Source: Leucobacter triazinivorans | GTDB lineage: Bacteria > Actinomycetota > Actinomycetes > Actinomycetales > Microbacteriaceae | Assembly: GCF_004208635.1 (NCBI RefSeq) | Contig: NZ_CP035806.1 | Coordinates: 2,728,001-2,792,000 of the forward strand | Direction: 5' to 3' | DNA: 64,000 nt | Part shown: positions 7,858-15,451 of the stretch, piece after piece | Layout: the number at the start of each line of letters is the position of its first letter | Numbering within the stretch: the stretch's first letter is position 1 | Program-made: the position numbers and the translations under genes | Notes under the pieces: generated by a model | Seen by the model: only the letters and a program-made list of their open reading frames with translations | The model's database searches: none | Told to the model about the DNA's origin: nothing

Positions 7858-9110
7858 GCGACGACCGTGCGCGGCCAGGCGAGCACGAGGTGAGGCTCAA
7901 GCGGATCGCTCGCCCAGCATACGTCGTGGGTGCCGCGATTCTCGTGGCGCTGATGGTGGCTGCCGCATTCGTCGCGGGCATGAGTATTGAACGTCCGGCG
8001 GCCTCTTCCGATGCGGCCGCAGCAGCCGCACCTGCGGTGACCGCACAGGTCGAGATGCGGGTCGTGCAGGAAGGACTGCAGGTGCCCGGAAAGGTCAGCG
8101 CTCCAGAATCCCTCGACGTGAAGCTTGCAGACGATGGCGTGCTGGGCTCTCCCGCCGCAGGGGATGGAGAGGGGTCGGCCGAAAGCGAAGCCGGCGCGGT
8201 GGCGGGCGCGGAGCAGACCGCAGAGGGCGCAGAAGGGCCGATGACGGATCGCAACGTCATCACTCGCATGGTCGCGGCAGAAGGCGACCAACTGGCGGCC
8301 GGGGATCTGCTGGCGGAGGTATCCGGGCGGCCGGTCGTCGCCGCGCCGCCAGGCACTCCGCTCTATCGAGACTTCGAACTGGGTCTCGCCGGTCAAGATG
8401 TCCTGGCGATCCAGCAGTTGCTCTCTGACCTGGGCTACATGGTCGATCTCGACGGGATCCTCGACGCCGACACGATGGACACGATCATGTACTGGTACGC
8501 CCAACTCGGATACGAGCTCCCGCAGGGGGCGAGCGGGCAGCGGCGCTTACCTTGGCGAGAACTGCTCCCGCTCCCGCCCGGTGCGTTGACCGTGGTCGCG
8601 CCGGGCACCACCGGCAGCGTGCTGAGCGGAGACTCCCCACTCCTGACGGTCCGTCGCGGAGCCCCTGTCATCGAGGCCATCGTGGACGCCGGTCAGGTCG
8701 CCCGGTTTCGCGAGGCGAAGTCCGTCTTCGTTGGGTTTGAGGGGAAGAACATCGAAGCGGCGGTCGTGTCCATCGGCGAGATGAAGACTGACGACGACAC
8801 CGGGGTCTCCGGTCACACGGTGACGGTGGCCTGTCCTTCTGAGATCGCGGAGAGAGCCAGTGAGATCACCACCGTCTCGATCAGCACCGAGAAACCCGAA
8901 GAGGCTTCATTCGCGGTCCCGCTCACCGCCATTGAGGAGGATGACCATTCGCAGTTCGTGATCCTCGACGACACGAAGGCCGAGCGCACGGGAGGCACAG
9001 GCACCCCGGGAGAGCGCGTGGATGTCGAAGTCATCGTGGTCTCAGGGGGCTGGGCGGCAATCGCGGAGAACGCGAGGCTCCCGGAGGGGGCGAGGATCCG
9101 TGTCGGATGA
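7854..9110 (+). CDS. Membrane fusion protein with peptidoglycan-binding domain (MacA-like)
   Basis: A 418-residue protein starting at a GTG overlapping the lipoprotein stop. One membrane anchor lies at residues about 21-44. Outside the membrane there is a periplasmic-adaptor-like beta region interrupted by a PG_binding_1 motif at about 170-215 (GQDVLAIQQLLSDLGY ... LDADTMDTIMYWYAQLGY), then further beta strands with a HlyD-like C-terminus. In actinobacteria this architecture accompanies FtsX/MacB-type ABC exporters and couples substrate release to the cell wall. The segment at 95-125 is Glu/Gly/Ala-rich and likely flexible. The next gene starts inside its last codons, so it belongs to the same operon. 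Confidence 0.82.
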   Translation: MSDDRARPGEHEVRLKRIARPAYVVGAAILVALMVAAAFVAGMSIERPAASSDAAAAAAPAVTAQVEMRVVQEGLQVPGKVSAPESLDVKLADDGVLGSPAAGDGEGSAESEAGAVAGAEQTAEGAEGPMTDRNVITRMVAAEGDQLAAGDLLAEVSGRPVVAAPPGTPLYRDFELGLAGQDVLAIQQLLSDLGYMVDLDGILDADTMDTIMYWYAQLGYELPQGASGQRRLPWRELLPLPPGALTVVAPGTTGSVLSGDSPLLTVRRGAPVIEAIVDAGQVARFREAKSVFVGFEGKNIEAAVVSIGEMKTDDDTGVSGHTVTVACPSEIAERASEITTVSISTEKPEEASFAVPLTAIEEDDHSQFVILDDTKAERTGGTGTPGERVDVEVIVVSGGWAAIAENARLPEGARIRVG

Positions 9111-11082
9111 ACGACCCGTGATCCTGCGCCTTGCCGGGATCAGCAGACGCTACAGCGGTGCCGAGAACGCGCCGGCATTGTCGGATGTGACCTTGACGGT
9201 CCGAGAGGGGGAGTTCGTCGCGATCGTCGGTGCCTCCGGCGCCGGAAAATCGACGCTGCTGAACCTGCTCGGCTTGCTCGACACCCCGAGCACGGGGACC
9301 TACGTCGTCGCTGGTCGCAGGATCGACGAACTCGACGAGCGGGCACGCGACCGGCTGCGCGCCAGCACCTTCGGCTTCGTGTTCCAGGATTCCCACATGC
9401 TGCTCAAGGAGACGGTCGCGGGCAACGCCGCACTCGGACTCTCCATCAATGATGTGGACCCGGCACTCCGACCCGGCATCGTGGCAGCAGCACTCGACAC
9501 GGTCGGCCTGCTCGAGAAGGCCGGAGATCTCGCCGGGAATGTATCCGGAGGAGAACGTCAGCGAGTCGCCATCGCTCGTGCGATCGCCACCGCTCCGAAG
9601 ATCTTGCTCGCCGATGAGCCGACCGGAGCTCTGGATACCGCGAACTCAACGCGCGTCGCGCGAATGCTGCGGGATCTGAACCGCGACGGCGTAACCGTGA
9701 TCATGATCACCCACGATCCGAGCATTGCCCGAACCGCCGATCGCGTGATCGAGATCAGTGACGGCAAGGTCCTCTCCGACGAGGCCACCGCCGACCAGGC
9801 TACGGTCCGGGGACGCCGCCCGCCCGAAACCCGCGAGCTCCCTGCGGCTACGCAGTCCTCCTGGTCACGAGTGCGGGAGCGGATCGGGGCAGCGATCTCC
9901 CATCACACCGTTCACGCGGCCCGCGCCGCGCTCCTGCTCCTGGCGTTCACCGTCGGCTCCGGAGGTCTCGTCACGGCGATCGGGTTGAGTCAGAGCGCTG
10001 CGGCCCAGGTCGTCGGGCGCCTGGACTCCGCTGCGCTCGATGAGTTCCTCGTCGTTCCGAAAAACACACCTACAGCGATCCGGACTGAGCTCGCTCTGCC
10101 CGATGACGCTCCCGCATCGCAGGTCGCGGAAGTCGCCCAGCAGCGGCTCCGCGGACTCGACGGGGTCCTGAGCGTCGGGCTCACCTCCATCGCGGAGTTC
10201 GATGAGGGGGTTACCCTGCTCAACCCCGCAATGGTCGCCGAGCAGCCGGTGCTCTCGCCGCAGATCCGAGTGGCAGATCGTGAATATCTGCGACTCCGAG
10301 GCGTGAGCCTGGGAACAGAGCACGAGTCGATGCGACTGTTCGAAAGAAACGCAGAAGCGCCGGCCGTTATTCTCGGCCCGGCACTCGCTGAGCGGCTGGG
10401 CTACGCCGACCAGGTGCCCGGATCTCAGCTCTGGATCGGTTCCACCTCCGCGGCGATCATCGGAGTGATCGGCGAGCTCGGCGAGGAGCCGCAGCTGGCC
10501 TCTGCGCTCATCGTCAACCCGGCCCTCGCCGCGGTCGTGTCGGCAGCGGACCCGACACTGATCGTGCAGACCGAACCCGGGCTCCCCGCAGGGCTCGCCG
10601 AGGTCGTCGGTGCGACGGTCGCCCCAGGCGACCCGTCGCTGTTCACCGCGGAGACCGTCGCCGATCTCCGATCGCTGACCCAAGGCGTCGCGTCGGATCT
10701 CGTATCGCTGATCACCATCGTCTCCTGGGTGCTGCTCGTGCTCTCGTCGCTGAGCGCCGCGACCGCAGCGTACCTCTCCGTGCACGCCCGCGCCGCGGAG
10801 ATCGCCCTGCGCCGTGCAGTGGGGGAAAGCAAGCGCTCCATCTGGGGCCAGTTCGTGCTCGAGGGCGTACTCGTCGGGCTCCTCGGCGGCGTGCTCGGCA
10901 GTGCCCTGGGCGTCGTCATGCTCGTGGTGTTCGCGGCGCAACAGGGGTGGACGCCGACCTTCAACTTCGCGTTCCTCGGCGTCGGCGTTGCAGCAGGCGC
11001 CTGTACGGGCATCATCGCATCGTTGTACCCGGCTGCGCTCGCGGCACAGCAGGATCCGGCGCTCGCCGTGCGCGGAACCTGA
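9100..11082 (+). CDS. MacB-type ABC exporter, fused ATPase and FtsX-like permease
   Basis: A 660-residue protein. GTG 9100 is chosen: GGAGGGGG lies 9 nt upstream and the protein then starts right before the ATPase domain, overlapping the fusion-protein gene by 11 bp. Residues 8-230 are the ABC domain: Walker A GASGAGKST (44-52), signature VSGGERQRVAIARA (about 149-162), Walker B ILLADEPTGALD. After a linker come a first membrane segment (about 285-310), a MacB-type extracellular domain, and three C-terminal FtsX segments (VSLITIVSWVLLVLSS onwards). MacB machines are mechanotransmission pumps that expel peptides, lipoproteins or drugs from the outer membrane face. The likely substrate is coded nearby, perhaps the crystallin protein or another peptide. 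Confidence 0.88.
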   Translation: MSDERPVILRLAGISRRYSGAENAPALSDVTLTVREGEFVAIVGASGAGKSTLLNLLGLLDTPSTGTYVVAGRRIDELDERARDRLRASTFGFVFQDSHMLLKETVAGNAALGLSINDVDPALRPGIVAAALDTVGLLEKAGDLAGNVSGGERQRVAIARAIATAPKILLADEPTGALDTANSTRVARMLRDLNRDGVTVIMITHDPSIARTADRVIEISDGKVLSDEATADQATVRGRRPPETRELPAATQSSWSRVRERIGAAISHHTVHAARAALLLLAFTVGSGGLVTAIGLSQSAAAQVVGRLDSAALDEFLVVPKNTPTAIRTELALPDDAPASQVAEVAQQRLRGLDGVLSVGLTSIAEFDEGVTLLNPAMVAEQPVLSPQIRVADREYLRLRGVSLGTEHESMRLFERNAEAPAVILGPALAERLGYADQVPGSQLWIGSTSAAIIGVIGELGEEPQLASALIVNPALAAVVSAADPTLIVQTEPGLPAGLAEVVGATVAPGDPSLFTAETVADLRSLTQGVASDLVSLITIVSWVLLVLSSLSAATAAYLSVHARAAEIALRRAVGESKRSIWGQFVLEGVLVGLLGGVLGSALGVVMLVVFAAQQGWTPTFNFAFLGVGVAAGACTGIIASLYPAALAAQQDPALAVRGT

Positions 11083-11093
11083 GGGCCATCACC

Positions 11094-11189
11094 ATGGAAC
11101 TTGCGAATGCGAATGCCTGCGCCACAAGATGTCTCGAGGACATCGGTCGCGTGCGATACCCGCTCCCCGCCGGTGGGTCAAGCCACTGA
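11094..11189 (+). CDS. Possible 31-residue peptide after the exporter gene
   Basis: A short open frame starting at ATG 11094, 12 nt after the exporter stop. It would code a peptide with two Cys separated by three residues (ACATRC) and end in GGSSH. There is no good ribosome site, so it may be chance; it is listed because small Cys peptides next to MacB exporters can be substrates. Confidence 0.2.
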   Translation: MELANANACATRCLEDIGRVRYPLPAGGSSH

Positions 11190-11261
11190 ATGTCGAGGTG
11201 CGCGGCGGCTACCGTGGCAGACGAACGCCTAAGGGTATCTGGTGATCCTGCTGCGCGTGAC

Positions 11262-11858
11262 TCAGCCGCTGCGGGATCCCTCGGCGCACTGCCGCTCGGC
11301 CTCCACTGCGAAACGGGGGACCGCCCGCGCCTCGGCGGCTGCCGGCGTGGCCGCCGGCCCGTTCGCGCGGATGTCGTCGATGAGCCAGGACATCTCGAGG
11401 ATCTCGCGGCGCTGCGCCTCGCTGATGTCCCGCGCGAGCGCGCACACCCGAAGGTCGGTGATCTGCGCGCGCTCGGAGCGCGTGATCGCGAGCGAGTGGT
11501 GCGGGATCATGCCCTGCATGAAGTCCACGTCGTCCACGGTCGCCTGACTGCGGTCGAGCGCGATCCCGCCGCCGAGCAGCAGGAGGCTCACGACCACGAT
11601 CGCGAGGTTCGCGCGCGTGCTGCGATACATGTGCAGCATCCACGCGAGCATCACGAGGCCCATCGCGCCGCCCATCGTCATCGCCATGAACACGCGGCTC
11701 TCGCTGAACCGCACGTCGCCCCAGACCCAGACGCCGGCGAACATGGTCCAGTACATGACGACCATTCCCGTGAGGATCATGGCCCCGAAGCGCAGATACT
11801 TCTTCCGGACTCCGGCGCGTTCCTCCTGCGGCGAGCTGTTCGCCTCTGACTCGTTCAT
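11262..11858 (-). CDS. DUF305 family membrane protein
   Basis: A 198-residue protein. ATG 11858 is supported by GGGAGGAG 7 nt upstream, over an in-frame start 57 nt earlier. Three membrane segments (about 24-47, 56-78, 83-101) are followed by an external DUF305 domain with its hallmark FMQGMIPHHSLAI (113-125; Met and His residues). DUF305 is a ferritin-like helical domain often encoded with copper-resistance genes; Met/His content suits copper binding, though the biochemical role is unproven. The nearby CueP and DUF6153-like genes on the same strand support a copper context. Confidence 0.85.
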   Translation of the reverse strand: MNESEANSSPQEERAGVRKKYLRFGAMILTGMVVMYWTMFAGVWVWGDVRFSESRVFMAMTMGGAMGLVMLAWMLHMYRSTRANLAIVVVSLLLLGGGIALDRSQATVDDVDFMQGMIPHHSLAITRSERAQITDLRVCALARDISEAQRREILEMSWLIDDIRANGPAATPAAAEARAVPRFAVEAERQCAEGSRSG

Positions 11859-12243
11859 CCGCTCTCCTCCCGTGAGTCGCCGTGCGGGCGAGCACCGGAG
11901 CGTTCGGGGAATCACCGGCGCTGGGCTGGAAGCCTACCCGGCGCACTGCGCGCGCGGAGCCGCCTCGACAGGCCGGTCTCGCGCGGGTATATTGCGTGCT
12001 CGCGCTCCGATGCGAGGGTGCCACGGCACTTCGGTGCGACGGTACCGGCAGGTGCGGCGGAGGCGGCGACGCGCGGGCTTCGCGGGCACCGAGAAGAGCC
12101 GTGAGCACCCAGGAGAGCAGGGATCCCGACATTACCCAGCCGGAGTCGAATCTTCAACCCTCTGAACGAGCGGCGCGGGGGCCGCCAGACTGAGGCCAGG
12201 CGGGTCGGAGATGCCGCGCCCGCCGCAGACCACAGGAGCACTC
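11859..12243. other. 385-bp intergenic region
   Basis: No supported gene. It lies between the divergent DUF305 gene and the acidic-protein gene. A TATATT word occurs near 11985 in otherwise GC-rich DNA and could be part of a promoter, but no matching -35 is clear. Open frames on both strands here have Arg/Ala/Pro-rich out-of-frame composition and were not accepted. Confidence 0.4.
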
Positions 12244-12594
12244 ATGGAATCGACCCCGAACGTCCCCTCAGACGAGACCGGCCCCGAGGAACTCGCGCCG
12301 CTCGGCGACCGCGACGCTACGGCGACGGAGCCCGCGGCCGACGACCCGGCTCAGCGCGAGTGGGAGGCTGCCGCACCGCTCGACGATGCGGGCGCGGATG
12401 CGAGCGATGCCGCGTCGGCGCCCGCACCGATCCCCGCGCCCGGCTCGGACGTCGCGGCCGGGGGAGACCAGAGCGAAGTGCCGGCTGCAGACCTTCCGAC
12501 CTCTGAGTCGCAGCCCGAGAGCCAGGGTGAGGACCCGGTGGTGGCAGAGCTCGGCGACGACGGCGAGGGCGATCTCGCCCCGGGGGATCGCTGA
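12244..12594 (+). CDS. Acidic disordered hypothetical protein
   Basis: A 116-residue protein starting at ATG 12244, with AGGAG 5 nt upstream. It is made almost entirely of Asp, Glu, Ala, Pro and Ser, with no hydrophobic core, signal peptide or membrane segment, so it is probably intrinsically disordered. No family is recognised. The third-codon-position GC bias and good ribosome site favour a real gene. It is convergent with cueP. Confidence 0.5.
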   Translation: MESTPNVPSDETGPEELAPLGDRDATATEPAADDPAQREWEAAAPLDDAGADASDAASAPAPIPAPGSDVAAGGDQSEVPAADLPTSESQPESQGEDPVVAELGDDGEGDLAPGDR

Positions 12595-12624
12595 GACCCG
12601 CGGTCGCCGCGCCGCCTGTGCCGC

Positions 12625-13185
12625 TCAGACGAGTCGCAGCGTGGTGATGCAGGTCGGATCGTCCGGAGACCGCGTGGAGATGGGCGCGGTGCCGACCCGG
12701 CCGTCGTGCTCGACGACCAGGTCGGCTTCGATGCCGCGGGGCACCCAGACGCCGACGAAACCGTTGTCGTAGCTCCGTCGCGTCTCATCGATGAGCACGT
12801 CCCCGTTCGCGTCGGTGAGCGTGATCCGCATCTCGGCGCCGGCGAGTTCGCCGACGCACGTGGTCAGGCTGTGGAAGTGGCACTCGTGGGTGAGCTCCCG
12901 ATACGGAGCGATCGAGAGGTAGACCTCGTCGTCGGGCAGGGGCAGTCGCGCCTCGCGCCCGCCGCTGTCGCTGAGCACGAGCTCGTCCGTCTGCACCGAT
13001 GCCAGGAGATCGGCGGGGCGCTCGGCGACGGGCATGGTGTCGAGGTGCTCGATGATCTGGGGTGCGTCGAGGCCGGCGAGATCGTGGTCGGCCAGGAGAT
13101 CGCGGTCGCTCTCCGGGCTGCAGCCGGCGAGGAGCAGTGCCGCTGAGAAGGCAAGGGCGGCGGTCGCCGCGGTGCGCAAGTTCAT
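12625..13185 (-). CDS. cueP: CueP-family copper-binding lipoprotein
   Basis: A 186-residue lipoprotein (lipobox LLAGC, Cys22). The family signature CHFHSLTTCVGEL is at residues 103-115, providing Cys103, His104, His106 and Cys111 as copper ligands; Salmonella CueP is a periplasmic copper-storage protein that supplies copper to SodC. C-terminal CITTL adds another Cys. In a Gram-positive cell it would be tethered to the outer face of the membrane. With the DUF305 and DUF6153-like genes it forms a small copper-handling group on the minus strand. Length and motif match actinobacterial CueP proteins. Confidence 0.9.
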   Translation of the reverse strand: MNLRTAATAALAFSAALLLAGCSPESDRDLLADHDLAGLDAPQIIEHLDTMPVAERPADLLASVQTDELVLSDSGGREARLPLPDDEVYLSIAPYRELTHECHFHSLTTCVGELAGAEMRITLTDANGDVLIDETRRSYDNGFVGVWVPRGIEADLVVEHDGRVGTAPISTRSPDDPTCITTLRLV

Positions 13186-13290
13186 GTGGGGTCTCCGAAT
13201 TCTGGTGTCGCTGTGGTGTGCGGCGGCGCGTGCGCCGAGTGAGCGGGGGTGGACGTCCAGGCGCGGGCGTGCGCCTGATCCACACGCCCG

Positions 13291-13770
13291 TCACGTGCGA
13301 CTGATGCAGAGAGCGTGGAGTGACGGCGGCCGGGGCGAAGGTCCATCGGCGACATGCGGGGTGCGACCCTGCCCCGAGTCGGAGCGGATCCTCCAGGCCC
13401 GCAGACGGGCCGGGATCAGCGTCGCGAGCGCGAGCAGGAGCGCGAGCACGCAGGCCATCGCCAGGCCTGGGTGGCCCGCGTCACCCGAGCTCGTGCACTC
13501 GGGAGTCGGTCCGCACTCAGCCGTGCCGAGGTGCGCGGTGGCGTTGTTGGGGTGCGCGGTGCTGCCGAGGTGCGCGGTGCCGTCGAGGAGCGCGGCGTGC
13601 AGGGTGCCTGCCTCAGCCGAGTGCTCGAGCGCGGGGCTGCCGTGCAGGTTGAGCGTGTGCATGGCGAGGAGCCCGAAGATCGCAGTCGCCGCCAGCAGAC
13701 CGCCGAGCAGCAGCCCCCGAAGCCTGCCTCGGAGGCGCCTCCCCGTGCGGGCGGCCGCGTGTGCTGCCAT
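13291..13770 (-). CDS. DUF6153-like membrane protein
   Basis: A 159-residue protein; ATG 13770 is chosen because upstream codons run through the tRNA-Ala region. After a basic N-terminus there is a membrane helix (about 20-42, containing FGLLAMHTL), an external His/Gly/Ala/Cys stretch with many His (LNLHGS, LEHS, AHLGSTAH) and a second helix (CVLALLLALATLIPA). This two-helix plan with a GLLAMHTL-like motif matches the actinobacterial DUF6153 family (family recalled, not searched). The His-rich loop could bind metal. It lies just upstream of cueP on the same strand, and a second relative occurs at 61473-61901 beside ctaG. Confidence 0.6.
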   Translation of the reverse strand: MAAHAAARTGRRLRGRLRGLLLGGLLAATAIFGLLAMHTLNLHGSPALEHSAEAGTLHAALLDGTAHLGSTAHPNNATAHLGTAECGPTPECTSSGDAGHPGLAMACVLALLLALATLIPARLRAWRIRSDSGQGRTPHVADGPSPRPPSLHALCISRT

Positions 13771-13959
13771 GCGATCGATTCTACGCGAGCGCCTTGCCCG
13801 GTCGGTGTGAGCCGCCGGGCAGCGGCGCGCTGCGCCGCCTGAGCGGGCTGCCGCGCGCGGGGCGGACTGTGCGGGGACACGGCGCGGGAACGCCGGCGGC
13901 CCGGCTGCGGAGCCCAGCGCCCGTCGGCGTGGCGAGGCGCGCGGTGATGTCGAATGCGG

Positions 13960-14032
13960 TGGATCTGAGGGGAATCGAACCCCTGACCTTCTCATTGCGA
14001 ACGAGACGCGCTACCAACTGCGCCACAGACCC
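13960..14032 (-). tRNA. tRNA-Ala (anticodon CGC)
   Basis: A 73-nt cloverleaf. The acceptor arms pair fully and include the G3-U70 pair that identifies tRNA-Ala. The anticodon loop TTCGCAA gives CGC, reading GCG; the T loop is TTCGATT. CCA is not encoded. Confidence 0.93.
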
Positions 14033-14134
14033 TGACAGCGAACCACTCTAGCAGCATCCGAAGCGCGACACGAAATCTGGCGGCCGCGGGGCGGGCCCCT
14101 GGGCGGGCGCCGCGAGACCGCATGCGCCGCGCAC

Positions 14135-14140
14135 TACACT
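14135..14140 (+). promoter_or_regulatory. -10 element (TACACT) of the LysE-family gene
   Basis: TACACT lies 6 nt before GTG 14147; there is no ribosome site, which suits a leaderless start. Confidence 0.45.
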
Positions 14141-14146
14141 GTGCTC

Positions 14147-14776
14147 GTGAATCCCGCGCTCTGGATCTCCTTGCTCACCGCATCCGCCGTGATCAGCTTC
14201 ACTCCCGGTGCCGGGGCCATCAACACCATGTCGAACGCGTTGACGGTGGGGTGGCGGCGATCCTTCTGGGGAGTGCTGGGGCAGCAGCTCGCACTCGTGC
14301 TCCACATCTTCGTGGTCGCCGCGGGGGTCGGCGTGCTGGTGTCGAGCACGCCGATCCTGTTCAACGCCATCCGCGTGCTCGGCGCGGCGTACCTGGGGTA
14401 CCTGGGGGTGCGGCTGATCCTCGCGAAGCCGCGGCGCGGTGCCGGATCCGCGCACCCCGACGGCTCGCTCGGCGAGGGAGCCTGGTCCCTGCTGCGACGC
14501 GGTCTCTGGGTCAACCTGCTCAATCCCAAGGCGATCGTGTTCTTCCTCGCGTTCATCCCGCAGTTCATCCGGGCCGACGCGCCCCTGCTGCCCCAGTACC
14601 TCGTGCTGATCGCCACCGTGGTGGGTGTCGATGCGGTGGTGATGTGGGGCTTCTTCGCCACCGCGGCCAAGCCGTTCCGGCGCGCGGTCGGGAGTGCGCG
14701 CGGCCAGCGGATCCTGAACACCGTCTTCGGTGCGCTCTTCATCGGCGTCGCAGTGCTGCTGCTGTTCGTGCACTGA
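14147..14776 (+). CDS. LysE/RhtB-family amino-acid exporter
   Basis: A 209-residue inner-membrane protein. GTG 14147 is preferred to GTG 14141 because of the leaderless promoter and because the family starts MNPALW. The N-terminal motif SAVISFTPGAGAINTM is the RhtB signature (residues about 13-28), and LGAAYLGYLGVRLI and WVNLLNPKAIVFFLAFIPQF are typical of helices 3 and 4. Six membrane helices fit the length. The family exports amino acids or their analogues (Lys, Thr, homoserine lactone); the substrate here cannot be told. No LysR-type regulator is adjacent. Confidence 0.88.
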   Translation: MNPALWISLLTASAVISFTPGAGAINTMSNALTVGWRRSFWGVLGQQLALVLHIFVVAAGVGVLVSSTPILFNAIRVLGAAYLGYLGVRLILAKPRRGAGSAHPDGSLGEGAWSLLRRGLWVNLLNPKAIVFFLAFIPQFIRADAPLLPQYLVLIATVVGVDAVVMWGFFATAAKPFRRAVGSARGQRILNTVFGALFIGVAVLLLFVH

Positions 14777-14841
14777 GTCCCGGCCGCCCCGCGCGCGCCG
14801 CGGCGTAACCGTCCTGTTCTACTCGCGTAATCCGCGACTCA

Positions 14842-14847
14842 TAGGCT
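14842..14847 (+). promoter_or_regulatory. -10 element (TAGGCT) of the thioesterase gene
   Basis: TAGGCT is 7 nt before ATG 14855, consistent with a leaderless transcript. Confidence 0.55.
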
Positions 14848-14854
14848 CCCGGGC

Positions 14855-15298
14855 ATGACCATCAGTCGAGTGCGCCAGGGTGAAGGCATCAACTTCTACA
14901 GTCGGAAGTGGGTGCGGCCCGAGGATCTCAACGCGAACGGCACGCTTTTCGGTGGGAGTCTGCTGCGGTGGATCGACGAGGAAGCCGCGATCTACGCGAT
15001 CATCCAGCTCGGGAATCAGCGTGTGGTCACGAAGTTCATCTCGGAGATCGACTTCGAGGCCTCGGCGCGCCAGGGGGATCTCATCGAGATGGGGCTCGTG
15101 GCCGTCGGATTCGGGCGCACCTCGGTGACCATGCGCGCGGAGGTGCGCAACATGATCACGCGCAAGACCATCCTCACCATCGAGCGGATCGTCTTCGTGA
15201 ATCTCGGCCCTGACGGACGCGCGGCACCCCACGGATACTCGTCGATCACCTACGACCGGGATCGCGCGCCCGCGAGCGCCGAACAGGGGAAGGACTGA
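14855..15298 (+). CDS. Acyl-CoA thioesterase, hotdog fold (YciA-like)
   Basis: A 147-residue single hotdog domain. The typical helix region LNANGTLFGGSLLRWIDEEAA (about 24-44) holds the conserved Asn and the Asp/Glu catalytic area of the YciA/BFIT thioesterases, followed by EIDFEASARQGDLIEMG and TSVTMRAEVRN strands. It hydrolyses acyl-CoA to free acid and CoA; chain-length preference is not readable. Monocistronic with a leaderless promoter. Confidence 0.88.
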   Translation: MTISRVRQGEGINFYSRKWVRPEDLNANGTLFGGSLLRWIDEEAAIYAIIQLGNQRVVTKFISEIDFEASARQGDLIEMGLVAVGFGRTSVTMRAEVRNMITRKTILTIERIVFVNLGPDGRAAPHGYSSITYDRDRAPASAEQGKD

Positions 15299-15415
15299 CC
15301 GCACCGGTCCCGGTGCACCGAGCCGCAGCGTGCTGCGACCCGGTGTGCGGTCGATGCGCGAGGCTCCCGGTGCGCGGTCCGTGCGCCGTGTGCGATCAGC
15401 CGAGTTTCCCAAAGT

Positions 15416-15444
15416 TTCGACTACGTTGAATATTGGACTATGAT
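15416..15444 (+). promoter_or_regulatory. Promoter of the LPXTG protein gene
   Basis: TTCGAC (15416-15421) and TATGAT (15439-15444), spaced 17 nt. The -10 is close to consensus and lies 7 nt before ATG 15452, which supports that start over ATG 15440; the latter would sit inside the -10 box. Confidence 0.6.
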
Positions 15445-15451
15445 CAATTTC

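Noticed and set aside
11882-12241. Short frames on both strands upstream of the acidic-protein gene
   Set aside because: No ribosome site, no family resemblance, and out-of-frame composition.
15440-15442. ATG 15440 as start of the LPXTG protein
   Set aside because: It overlaps the near-consensus -10 TATGAT; ATG 15452 gives a normal signal peptide and the leaderless spacing.
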